Assembly: GCA_021793235.1 (NCBI GenBank)
Contig: JAJYTD010000001.1
Span: 62,001 to 126,000, forward strand
DNA: 64,000 nucleotides
Source of the DNA: Actinomycetes bacterium
GTDB lineage: Bacteria; Actinomycetota; Actinomycetes; Streptosporangiales; Streptosporangiaceae
Reading direction: 5' to 3'
Shown here: piece after piece, positions 46,410 to 54,534 of the stretch
How the letters are laid out: every line of letters begins with the position of its first letter
Numbering within the stretch: position 1 is the first letter of the stretch
Translations under genes and position numbers: made by a program
The notes under the pieces: model-generated
What the model was told of the DNA's origin: nothing
What the model saw: only the letters and a program-made list of their open reading frames with translations
Database searches by the model: none

Positions 46410-48062
46410 ATGAGGGGAGCTCGGTTTACGGGGGCGGCATTGGCAGACATCTCGTTCGGCGTACTTGGACAACTCACCGTCCAGGCCGCTGGCACCCCGA
46501 TCAGGCTTCGAGGCAACAAGCGGCGGGTACTGCTGGCCACGCTACTCCTACGGGCCAATCGGACCGTACCGGTCAGTGACCTCGTCGAGCGGATGTGGGG
46601 TGACGTTTCGCCCGAGGACTGCCGTGGAGCGCTCCAAGTCCAGGTGACACGGCTCCGGTCGGCGCTCGGCGAGGCCGGCGGAGGGGCTCTCATCGTATGC
46701 GGGCTGCACGGCTACCGCGTCGAACTCGACGACTACCAGTCGGATCTGCTGCGCCTGCGCGCCCTGGTCCTGCTCGCCCGTGATGCCGAGCACCGAGGCG
46801 ACCTTGTACGCAGCTGTGATGCGCTCGGTGAGGCCATGGATCTGTGGCGGGGACCCGTACTCACCGACGTCGTCTCCGACGTACTGCACGAGCACGACGT
46901 CAGCCACGTCGAACTGGAGTTGCTGCGCATGGCCGAGCAGCGGTTCGCCGCGGCACTGGCCCTTGGCCGACACGAGCAGGTGATAGGGCCGTTGACGCTG
47001 CTGGCCGCCCGCCATCCGCAGCGGGAGGCCCTGGTGCGGATGCGGATGATCGCGCTCTACCGGTGCGGAAGGCAGAGCGAGGCACTGGAGGTATACAGGC
47101 GGACCCGCAGAATTCTCGCTGACCGGCTCGGTGTGGACCCGGGGCGAGAGCTGCAGGAGACGTTCCAGGGCGTGCTCCGAGGCGACCTGGAGGACTGTTC
47201 GGTCGTTCCGCGACAGCGCGAATCGTCGCCGTCCCTCGGGATCCGCGCCCCGCAACGGACCCGTTCCGCACCGGCGCAGCTGCCCGCCGACGTCCCCGGT
47301 TTCATTGGGCGCGGGCAGGAACTCGCGGAGTTGGACCGGCTGCTCGACACGGGTGCCGCGGCGGGGCGCGTGCTGATCAGCGGGCCGCCGGGATCGGGCT
47401 GCACCGCGCTCGCGATCCATTGGGCGCACGGCGCCGCGGAGCGCTTCCCCGACGGCCAGCTCTACGTCGACCTCCGCGGTGACACCGCCGTACCGCGTTC
47501 TCCGAGTGACGTCCTGCGCCGGTTCCTACGGGCGTGCGGGGTCGATGGCGGGTTGCCGGCCGAGACCGACGAACGAGCGGCGCTGCTGCGTTCGGTGCTG
47601 GCATCGCGCAGACTGCTGATGGTCTTGGACAACGCCTACTCCGCGGCGCAGGTACGCCCCCTCATGCCGGGTACCTCCGCCTGCGGCGTCATCGTCACCA
47701 GCCGGTACTGGCTGGCCGATCTCATCGCGCGCGAAGGCGTCCCGGTGCTGCCTCTCGACAAGCTGCCGCCGTGGGAGGCGGCGATGCTGCTGCGCGATCT
47801 GATCGGTGCGGAACGCGCAGCAGCCGAACCCGGTGCCGTGTGTCGGCTGACGGAAGCGGCCGAAGGGCTGCCCCTTCCGCTGCGCATGGCTGCGGCGTGG
47901 CTGGTCACCCACTCGCAGAGCCGGATCGAGACGCTGGTCTCCCGGGTCGAGGCGCGGCGCGAGAGAACGGCGGTGGAACGGGTGGAAAGGGCACTGGTCG
48001 GCGATCCGCGGTTCTTGATGGGCAACCCCGGGACCGGTGGCGGGAACGCCTGGCGAGAGTGA
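46410..48062 (+). CDS. SARP/AfsR-type regulator with truncated, degenerate NB-ARC domain
   Basis: The 550-residue protein has an OmpR-like winged helix (about 16-105: FGVLGQLTVQAAGTPIRLRG and ALQVQVTRLRSALGE), a bacterial transcriptional activation domain (110-262) and an NB-ARC region (297-510). It ends there, lacking the TPR half of full AfsR-type activators. The P-loop reads GPPGSGCT (325-332): the ATP-binding lysine is cysteine. Walker B LLMVLDNA is intact. Members activate secondary metabolism or stress genes by binding direct repeats; none are identified here. It is divergent from rpiR. ATG 46410 or TTG 46440 may be the start. Confidence 0.88.
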   Translation: MRGARFTGAALADISFGVLGQLTVQAAGTPIRLRGNKRRVLLATLLLRANRTVPVSDLVERMWGDVSPEDCRGALQVQVTRLRSALGEAGGGALIVCGLHGYRVELDDYQSDLLRLRALVLLARDAEHRGDLVRSCDALGEAMDLWRGPVLTDVVSDVLHEHDVSHVELELLRMAEQRFAAALALGRHEQVIGPLTLLAARHPQREALVRMRMIALYRCGRQSEALEVYRRTRRILADRLGVDPGRELQETFQGVLRGDLEDCSVVPRQRESSPSLGIRAPQRTRSAPAQLPADVPGFIGRGQELAELDRLLDTGAAAGRVLISGPPGSGCTALAIHWAHGAAERFPDGQLYVDLRGDTAVPRSPSDVLRRFLRACGVDGGLPAETDERAALLRSVLASRRLLMVLDNAYSAAQVRPLMPGTSACGVIVTSRYWLADLIAREGVPVLPLDKLPPWEAAMLLRDLIGAERAAAEPGAVCRLTEAAEGLPLPLRMAAAWLVTHSQSRIETLVSRVEARRERTAVERVERALVGDPRFLMGNPGTGGGNAWRE

Positions 48063-48547
48063 CCATCCTCTGCTCATCCCGCCAGGCGGGGACGGTTGTG
48101 CACACCAACCGCCCGGTCCCACGAGCCGGCCGTCCTCCGGCCCCCGGGAGCCGGAATCCCGTCACGCTCCCGGCGCGGGCGGTCACGGCCGCGGGGAAGT
48201 ATCGGCCGGGAGATCACCCACAGGACAGTAGACTGCAGCACCGGGCTTTCAGCACACTGGCGTTTCGCTTTCAAGGGTCGGCAGGCATCGGGGCGCGATG
48301 GGCAGACGGGCCGACCCCGCTCGGGGACAGCTCGCGTAGCTGCTTCGGCACGCAAGGAAAGAGGTCCGGGGCGCACCAGGCGTTTTCGGCTGAGCCGAAA
48401 TACCGCCTGTTTCCTGCGAAGTACCGCCGAGTAGCCGTGGACGGGGCGGGTCGAGAGCCCGTGTAGGTGCGGCAACACGGTCGCCGGAAATCCCCGTGAG
48501 GGGTGGCGTCAGGGCAACGGGAGTCCGTAGACCCTAAGCTTCCCGGC
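48063..48547. other. 485-base gap with a 17-base palindrome
   Basis: No gene is visible. TTTCGGCT-G-AGCCGAAA (48384-48400) is a perfect 8-1-8 inverted repeat and a candidate operator or short hairpin. TAAGCT (48535-48540) lies seven bases before ATG 48548 and could be the -10 of a leaderless transcript; no clear -35 is seen. Confidence 0.45.
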
Positions 48548-49507
48548 ATGGTCCATCACGCGGTTGTCGGAGTGGACGCAGGCGGAACGTCGACGCGGTG
48601 TGCCGTGGTGTCCCTCAGCGGTGAAGTGCTCGCCTGCAGCCGGACCGGAGGTGCCAACCTGTTCTCCGGCTCCGATCCCGCGGCGGCCGTCGAAGCGGCG
48701 CTGGGCAGCGCGCTCGAAGAAGCCGGGGACACCGTGGTGGACGGCGGGGTGTTCGGCATCGCCGGTGCCGCTTCAGCGGGGTACACCGAGGCCGTGCGGA
48801 CGGTGAGTCGGGTCTGGGCGGTGCTGGGGCTCACGGGTACACCGCATGTCACCGATGACATCGCTGTGGCCTTCGCATCCGGCAGTGCGGCGTCGGCCGG
48901 GACGGTGCTCATCGCGGGTACCGGTGCGGTCGCCGCTGTAGTCCGCGACGGCGCTGTCGTGCGCCGGTGCGACGGTTACGGCTGGCTCTTGGGCGATGAG
49001 GGATCGGCGGTGTGGATCGCTCTGGCGGGGCTGCGGTCCGTGCTGGCCGCGATCGATGGGCGAGGCCGTCCCACGGTGCTGGGCGACCGGTTGGCCGAGG
49101 CCCTGAAGGTCACGCCCGGGGATGCCCGGCAGATCGTTCGCGCCGTGCACTCCCGCCCACCCGCCGAGCTCGGTGCGCTGGCACCGGAGGTCACCCTGGC
49201 GGCGTCAGGCGGTGATGCGGTGGCTGAGGGCATCGTCGCCGACGCGGCCGCACGGCTGCTGACCAACCTGGAATCGGTGGCACCGCGCCCGATGGGCACC
49301 GCACCGGTGGTGCTCGCCGGTGCCCTGCTGGCCGGGGGGCCGGTCGCCGACGCGGTCCAGGCGGGCCTGCGAGCACGCCACGGGGTAGCGGCGCTGTCCG
49401 CGACCGACGGGGCGGCAGGCGCCGCCGGACTGGCGCTGCGCAGGGCGGGCGCGTCCTCCGCAGCGCACTCCGCTCTGCTGGCCGCAGCGAATACCCCGAT
49501 GCGATAG
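48548..49507 (+). CDS. BadF/BcrA-family kinase, probable N-acetylglucosamine/N-acetylmuramic acid kinase
   Basis: The 319-residue ASKHA-fold ATPase has GVDAGGTSTRCAVVS (phosphate 1), GTVLIAGTGAVAAVVRDG and YGWLLGDEGSAVWIA. These fit the N-acetylglucosamine kinase branch; relatives named MurK phosphorylate both GlcNAc and MurNAc. With murQ and an RpiR regulator 3 kb away, a role in supplying MurNAc-6-phosphate for MurQ is likely, though position alone suggests it. ATG 48548 gives the family N-terminus; the frame opens 15 codons upstream. The C-terminal part is Ala/Gly-rich. Confidence 0.85.
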   Translation: MVHHAVVGVDAGGTSTRCAVVSLSGEVLACSRTGGANLFSGSDPAAAVEAALGSALEEAGDTVVDGGVFGIAGAASAGYTEAVRTVSRVWAVLGLTGTPHVTDDIAVAFASGSAASAGTVLIAGTGAVAAVVRDGAVVRRCDGYGWLLGDEGSAVWIALAGLRSVLAAIDGRGRPTVLGDRLAEALKVTPGDARQIVRAVHSRPPAELGALAPEVTLAASGGDAVAEGIVADAAARLLTNLESVAPRPMGTAPVVLAGALLAGGPVADAVQAGLRARHGVAALSATDGAAGAAGLALRRAGASSAAHSALLAAANTPMR

Positions 49508-49603
49508 CGCTGGTCAGCAGTGTGATTACCGGGAAACCGAGAAAGCGGATGAAATGCTCGCCACCGGGTCCAACCAGGGGACGCGAGTCGCTAGTGTCAT
49601 TGC

Positions 49604-49792
49604 ATGCCTGAGAACAACAACGAAGAGCAGAACGATCCCGCGGGATCGACCATGATGTTCCGTCGCTTCGTGGCGGACAACAACGAGCCGGAGGCTCCGC
49701 CAAAGCCTCCGGTCACTCCCTACATCCTCGCCGCAGTCGGGGCAGTGGTCGCGATCGGCATCATCGTGGCTGTCGTCGTGATGTGGTCGTGA
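49604..49792 (+). CDS. Small single-span membrane protein, 62 residues
   Basis: The peptide starts MPENNNEEQNDPAGSTMMF, has a proline-rich hinge (EAPPKPPVTP) and ends with one hydrophobic helix (ILAAVGAVVAIGIIVAVVVM). The acidic N-terminus is probably cytoplasmic. No function is known to me. It is a single gene ahead of a terminator hairpin and tRNA-Lys. Confidence 0.75.
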   Translation: MPENNNEEQNDPAGSTMMFRRFVADNNEPEAPPKPPVTPYILAAVGAVVAIGIIVAVVVMWS

Positions 49793-49808
49793 CCGTGCCG
49801 CGGCGGCC

Positions 49809-49846
49809 GCATACGCCCCTGCCCGTGCGGAGGCGGGGGCGTATGC
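49809..49846 (+). terminator. Hairpin after the 62-residue membrane protein
   Basis: GCATACGCCCCTGCC (49809-49823) pairs with 49832-49846 over 15 bp with one T-G wobble, 8-base loop. It is 16 bases after the stop, without a T-run. Confidence 0.65.
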
Positions 49847-49941
49847 CCTGAAACGGTTCGCCTGCTTTCGGGGAGGCTGCTAAAGTTGACCACGTCGGAA
49901 GGCAAGGCGGGGGACACCCTCACCGACAAGCCGAACGGCGG

Positions 49942-50014
49942 GCGCCATTAGCTCAAGTGGCAGAGCAACTGACTCTTAATCAGTGGGTTCGGGGTTCGAG
50001 TCCCTGATGGCGCA
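49942..50014 (+). tRNA. tRNA-Lys (anticodon CTT), copy 1
   Basis: GCGCCAT/ATGGCGC acceptor arms, anticodon arm ACTGA-CTCTTAA-TCAGT with CTT, and T arm GGGGTTCGAGTCCCT. Discriminator A, CCA not encoded. It is nearly identical to copy 2 at 51977. Confidence 0.95.
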
Positions 50015-50196
50015 CAGCGAAATCCCGGTCTGGAGCCGATCTCATGGCTTCTGGCCGGGATTTTCTCGTATGCGGACGGTGCCTCCACCACCGGGCGCAG
50101 CTCCGTTGACACGCAGGGGACGGAGCGCCACACTCCTCAGACGGCGCCGTCTCAGGTGAGATCCGGTGCGATCGGCCGAGCAGAGCGGGGGAGCGG

Positions 50197-51165
50197 ATGA
50201 TCGCGGTATGCGGAGAAGCCCTCATCGATCTGGTACCTGCCGGCGAGCCGGGACTATGGCGCGCCATCCCCGGGGGAGGCCCGGCCAACACAGCGGTGGC
50301 CCTGGCGCGGCTGGGAACACCCTCATCGCTCCTGTGTCGGCTGTCCGGCGACGGATTCGGGGCACGGATCCGCGCCCACCTGGAAGCAAACGGCGTGGAC
50401 CTGAGCTGGGCACCCGAGGCGGCGGAGCAGTCGAGTGTGGCAGTGGCCGACCTCGATGACAAAGGCGCCGCACGCTACGGGTTCTACCTGCGGGGAACAG
50501 CGGACTGGCAGTGGTCCGCGGACGAACTCCCCGAGCGCCTGCCCGAGGACACCGCCTGCCTGCACGTCGGATCCCTGGCGGCGGTGCTGCCGCCGGGCGA
50601 CGCGGTGCTGCGGGACTGGGCGCGGACTCAGCGCGACAGCGTTGCCGTCTGCTACGACGTCAACGTCCGCCCCGCCGTCCGGCCCGACGCCGATGCCTAT
50701 CGGGAATCGGTGCGGGCCTGGCTCGACTTGGCGCACATCGTGAAGGTCAGCGACGACGACCTGGCCTGGCTCGCGCCGGGGGAGCGGCCCACCGATGTCG
50801 TGCGGGGCTGGATGGAGCGCTACGGCCTGTGGCTGGGGGTCCTCACCCTCGGCAAGGACGGAGCGGTCGCGGTGCTGCCCGGCGGCGAATCGATCGCGGT
50901 GCCCGGTGTGCACGTCGAGGTCGCCGACACGGTAGGAGCCGGAGACGCCTTTATCGCCGCGATGCTGGCGGAACTGGAGCCCCTGCTCCCGCGCACGCAG
51001 ACAGCAGGGGCGATGGACATCGATGGCGCACAGGTGGAGCCCGCTCTTCGCTTCGCCACCGCGGCCGCGGCTCTCGCCTGCACGCGCTCCGGGGCCCACG
51101 CACCGGACCGCGGCGAGGTGGACAGCCTCATGGCAGCCACCGGCCACGCACACCGGGACGGGTGA
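50197..51165 (+). CDS. PfkB-family sugar kinase (fructokinase-like)
   Basis: The 322-residue ribokinase-fold enzyme begins MIAVCGEALIDLVPAG, the fructokinase-type N-terminus. GGGPANTAVALARLG binds the sugar, CYDVNVRPAVRPD follows, and the PfkB signature DTVGAGDAFIAAML gives the catalytic aspartate. Fructose or a related ketose is the likely substrate, but 2-keto-3-deoxygluconate and others are possible. ATG 50197 follows GGGGGAG. It lies between two tRNA-Lys copies beside a truncated gene, with no sugar transporter nearby. Confidence 0.88.
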   Translation: MIAVCGEALIDLVPAGEPGLWRAIPGGGPANTAVALARLGTPSSLLCRLSGDGFGARIRAHLEANGVDLSWAPEAAEQSSVAVADLDDKGAARYGFYLRGTADWQWSADELPERLPEDTACLHVGSLAAVLPPGDAVLRDWARTQRDSVAVCYDVNVRPAVRPDADAYRESVRAWLDLAHIVKVSDDDLAWLAPGERPTDVVRGWMERYGLWLGVLTLGKDGAVAVLPGGESIAVPGVHVEVADTVGAGDAFIAAMLAELEPLLPRTQTAGAMDIDGAQVEPALRFATAAAALACTRSGAHAPDRGEVDSLMAATGHAHRDG

Positions 51166-51211
51166 ACCGACCACCGTGCGTCGGTGGAACCACGGTCGAT
51201 CCGGGCCCTAG

Positions 51212-51844
51212 GTGTACGGCCCCCGCGACGACGTCGACCTCGAAAAGCTGGCTGCGCTCGGCCTGCCGTTCTGGCTCGCGGGTGGGTACGACACCCCCGC
51301 CGGCCTGGCGGCGGCCCGTGCGGCCGGCGCCGCCGGAATCCAGGTCGGCACGGCGTTCGCGCTCTGCCGGGAGTCGGGCATCGAGCCGGGGATCAAGCAG
51401 AAGCTGCTCCGCCAAGCGCGCGACGGCACCCTCGACGTCCGCAACGATCCCCGGGCATCACCGGCGGGTTTCCCGTTCAAGGTGGCCCGCCTCTCCGGCA
51501 CCGTCTCCGAAGAGCAGGAGTACGCCGGGCGGTCCCGCCTGTGCGACCTCGGCTACCTGCGTACCCCGTACCGCAGGGACAATGGCGGGGTGGGCTACCG
51601 CTGCCCGGCCGAGCCGGTCGATGCCTACACCCGCAAAGGCGGTGCGCTCGAAGACACGCGGGACCGGCGGTGCCTGTGCAACGGGCTCGTCGCCACGATC
51701 GGACCGGGCCAGCGCCGATCCGATGGGTACGAAGAGCCTGCTCTGGTCACGCTCGGCAAGGACACCGGTTTCCTCCCGGACCTCCCCGGATCCGGCGGCG
51801 GCGCCTACTCCGCCGGTGATGTGTTGCGCTATCTCCTGGGGTGA
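51212..51844 (+). pseudogene. Nitronate monooxygenase remnant lacking its N-terminal half
   Basis: The 210-residue frame matches only the C-terminal half of a flavin-dependent nitronate monooxygenase-like protein: GLPFWLAGGYDTPAGLAAARAAGAAGIQVGTAFALC (in outline), then LCDLGYLRTPYR, VGYRCPAEPVDAYTRKGG, RRCLCNGLVATIGPG and EEPALVTLG. The barrel's N-terminal strands and most FMN-binding residues are missing. TAG (51209-51211) sits directly before GTG 51212 in frame, and the preceding 46 bases back to pfkB do not encode the missing part. It is probably a deletion remnant, although an expressed fragment cannot be excluded. Confidence 0.8.
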
Positions 51845-51976
51845 GCGCCATCCCCGCGCGGTACCGGCTGCCACCGGGCACCGCGCCGATGTGTCCCTCG
51901 CTGCTTCTCGTGGACGAACGGCCTTCTGCCATCCGGTAGGATCTTTCCTGTTGCCGTCAACGTTCGTCGACGGCGG

Positions 51977-52049
<73 letters not shown>

Positions 52050-52082
52050 CCGTACAGGCCCCGGTCGGGAGCAGGGAGCTGC

Positions 52083-53600
52083 TCACCGCCCGGGGTTCTT
52101 CCGCCCCACTCCCTCGCGGGGCTGCAGCCGGGGCGAGCGGGCCGGCGTTGCTTCGGCCGCCGGTGCGTGGAAGACCCGCAGACCCCCCGGAATCTTGGTG
52201 AAACCGATCTCGGAGTGCGCGGTGAACGTCTCTCCGTCACAGGCCACCCGCAGCGGCTGATCGGGGGAGGAGACGGTGCAGCCGGGCGCGCGCCATACCG
52301 TGTAGCCGCTGCGCAGACCCCAGTGCGCGAGCAGTACGTCCGGCACCACGCGGAACCGGGAGAACCAGCGGCCCGCCTTCAGCACGCGGATGTCGAGAAG
52401 GCCGTCGTCCAGACGCTCTCGGCGGGCGGGGATCAGCGCGCGCGTGCGGTGGCGGCAGTTGCCCACGAACGCCCACCACACCCGGGTCCGCCGCCCATTG
52501 AGCACAATCTCGATGGGATCGGCCTCGCGCAGTGCGGACCAGGCACCCACAGCGAACGCCGGCCATTTCCCCAGGCGCGGCCGCAACCGCTCGCGATGGT
52601 CGAACACCTTCGGATAGGCGCCGAAGGACGCGGTGTTGAGGAATATCCAGTCGCCCACTCTGCCCACGTCCACGGCGCCGAGTGACCCCTGCCGGTAGGC
52701 GAGCACCGCTGACTCCAGAGAGGTCACCCCGAGCGTTGTGGCGAAGTTGTTCAGCGTCCCGCCCGGAAGCACCAGCAGAGGGCGGTCATACCGCATGGCC
52801 GCGGCAGCGCCGGCGTTGACGCTGCCGTCACCTCCGGCCACCGCGAGCACGTCGCAGCGAGCGGCGGCGCCGTCGAGGACCGAGGGAAGGTCATCCTCAG
52901 GGCCGAGGGGGATCACCTCCGCTTGTGGCAGCAGGTCACGGATCCGGGAGGCCATGTCCTGGCCCGGGTGCAGTGGGGAGGTCCCAGCCCCGGCATTGGG
53001 ATTGACCACGGCGGTGACGCCGATGCCGTCCTCGTGGACGTCCACCGCAGGTGCGGGTGAGGTGTGCGGGCCCGATCCCTGCCCTGGCAGCGGCGGCAGC
53101 AGGCGGCGCATCAGTAGGGCGGTCCCCGCGCCGACGAGGAGACCACCGGCGACACCGGCCGGGAGGAGGGCGCTGTTACGTACCCGGTGAACGGCGATCC
53201 CGCCGACCAACGTGCCGACGGCCGCGGGCAGCGGGGAGGGGGTATCGGCCATGATCCCGCCCGCGAACCCCGTGGCGATGGCCATGCGCTGGGAGGGGGA
53301 GCAATGGGTGGACGAGGAGGGGCCGAAGCGGTTGACCACCGGTTTCACCAGGAGCGCGGTGGCGGCGTCGGCCAGGGTGGCGGCGAGAGCGGCACGCAGC
53401 GCGGATCGGCGCACCCGCCGATCACCGGTTACCGCTATTACACCGGCACTGACCGCCCACGGTCCCACATGGCGGATCGTGCGGATGATATGCGGGGCCG
53501 CACGGCCGAGGAGGGCAAAAGGGCGCGGTTGCCTGGTGGGGCCGTACTCGTACCGGTCGAGCCGTTCCGGTCTGCGCCGCAGCCGACGCGAGGAAGACAT
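52083..53600 (-). CDS. Diacylglycerol/lipid kinase fused to a decayed PAP2 membrane domain
   Basis: The 505-residue protein has an N-terminal membrane half (about 30-170) with several hydrophobic segments in PAP2-phosphatase arrangement, and a C-terminal DAGK catalytic domain (195-480) with VVNPNAGAG, VAGGDGSVNAG (GGDGS 256-260), VLPGGTLNNFATTLG and FGAYPKVFDHRERLR. The lipid kinase looks active. In the PAP2 half the PSGH motif reads SPSQ (101-104), and the third motif region reads HRVRNSALLPAGVAGG, without its His and Asp, so phosphatase activity is unlikely. It is a single gene with tRNA-Lys behind it. Confidence 0.87.
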   Translation of the reverse strand: MSSSRRLRRRPERLDRYEYGPTRQPRPFALLGRAAPHIIRTIRHVGPWAVSAGVIAVTGDRRVRRSALRAALAATLADAATALLVKPVVNRFGPSSSTHCSPSQRMAIATGFAGGIMADTPSPLPAAVGTLVGGIAVHRVRNSALLPAGVAGGLLVGAGTALLMRRLLPPLPGQGSGPHTSPAPAVDVHEDGIGVTAVVNPNAGAGTSPLHPGQDMASRIRDLLPQAEVIPLGPEDDLPSVLDGAAARCDVLAVAGGDGSVNAGAAAAMRYDRPLLVLPGGTLNNFATTLGVTSLESAVLAYRQGSLGAVDVGRVGDWIFLNTASFGAYPKVFDHRERLRPRLGKWPAFAVGAWSALREADPIEIVLNGRRTRVWWAFVGNCRHRTRALIPARRERLDDGLLDIRVLKAGRWFSRFRVVPDVLLAHWGLRSGYTVWRAPGCTVSSPDQPLRVACDGETFTAHSEIGFTKIPGGLRVFHAPAAEATPARSPRLQPREGVGRKNPGR

Positions 53601-53855
53601 GCCTTCAGCTTGCCGCCCGCGGACGGTCGCGTCTAATAGGCCGGGGTCTTTGTGTCCTGGTCACTCCTCCTTGTCCTCTGCGCCCTCCGCCAGGTTCGTG
53701 TTCAGCAGGGCCAGCATGCGGGTGAATTCCCGGCGCTGCTCCGCATCGAGCCCGCCTCGACGGTGTCTTCGGGATCACGCTGGATGCGGCCGATGCGGCG
53801 ACCATCATCGCGGAGGCGGAGCGCTTCGCGGCAGGCTGAGCGGACCGCCCGCCCA
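53601..53855. pseudogene. Gene scraps between the DAGK fusion and dhaL
   Basis: On the minus strand, ending at the complement of 53661-53663, a frame reads LDAEQRREFTRMLALLNTNL and an acidic end, much like the tail of a MarR-family regulator, but the rest is absent. On the plus strand about 53758-53840 reads FGITLDAADAATIIAEAERF then a stop, resembling the end of another protein. Neither has a proper beginning, so both look like remnants. Confidence 0.45.
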
Positions 53856-54488
53856 CTATCCCCGCCCGGCCACCTCGGCCAGTGCCCGAAAGATCAGCGC
53901 GGTGGAGGCCGCTCCCGGATCCGCGTGGCCGATGCTGCGCTCGCCGAGGTAGGAGGCCCTGCCTTTGCGCGCCTGCAACGGCACAGTGGAGCGCAGGCCC
54001 TCCTCGGCCGCTTCCGCCGCGGAGCGGGCCGCGGCGCCCAGACCGCTGTCGGACGCAGCGGTGAAGGCCTCGACGGCGGGAGAGAAGGCGTCCACCATCG
54101 TCTTGTCGCCCACCTGGGCGCCGCCCATCGTGCGCACGCCCTCCAGGGCCGCGGCGAGGGCGTCGGCCAGGGCGGCCGTGCCGTCCTCAGGGGCGGCAAG
54201 CCGTTTGCCCAGAGTGCGGAAGACCGTCCCGTAGAGCGGGCCGGAGGCGCCGCCCACGCGGGAGATCAGCGTCTTCCCGGCCGTGGCCAGAACCTCACCC
54301 GCACTCGCGGCTTCGCGGCCGTCCACGGCCTCCAGCGCAGCAGAGAAGCCGCGCTCCATGTTGGCGCCGTGATCGCCATCGCCGATCGCGGCGTCGAGCC
54401 CGGTCAGGTACTCCTTGTTCTGGGCGACGGTTTCGGCTATGGCCTGGACCCAGGCGCGGGCGAGATCGGTGTCCACCTTCTTCTCCAA
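53856..54488 (-). CDS. dhaL: PTS-dependent dihydroxyacetone kinase, ADP-binding subunit DhaL
   Basis: The 210-residue all-helical subunit holds the ADP that is rephosphorylated in place by DhaM and passes phosphate to substrate in DhaK. LDAAIGDGDHGANMERGF carries the metal-binding aspartates, GGASGPLYGTVFRT and DKTMVDAFSPAVEAF complete the nucleotide site, and RKGRASYLGERSIGHADPGA is the family end. The start MEKKVDTDLARAW is standard. It follows dhaK by 46 bases on the same strand. Confidence 0.94.
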   Translation of the reverse strand: MEKKVDTDLARAWVQAIAETVAQNKEYLTGLDAAIGDGDHGANMERGFSAALEAVDGREAASAGEVLATAGKTLISRVGGASGPLYGTVFRTLGKRLAAPEDGTAALADALAAALEGVRTMGGAQVGDKTMVDAFSPAVEAFTAASDSGLGAAARSAAEAAEEGLRSTVPLQARKGRASYLGERSIGHADPGAASTALIFRALAEVAGRG

Positions 54489-54534
54489 GCTGTGTCGTGT
54501 CCGAAGCGAGCGGTGCGCGCGGCCTGAACAGCCC

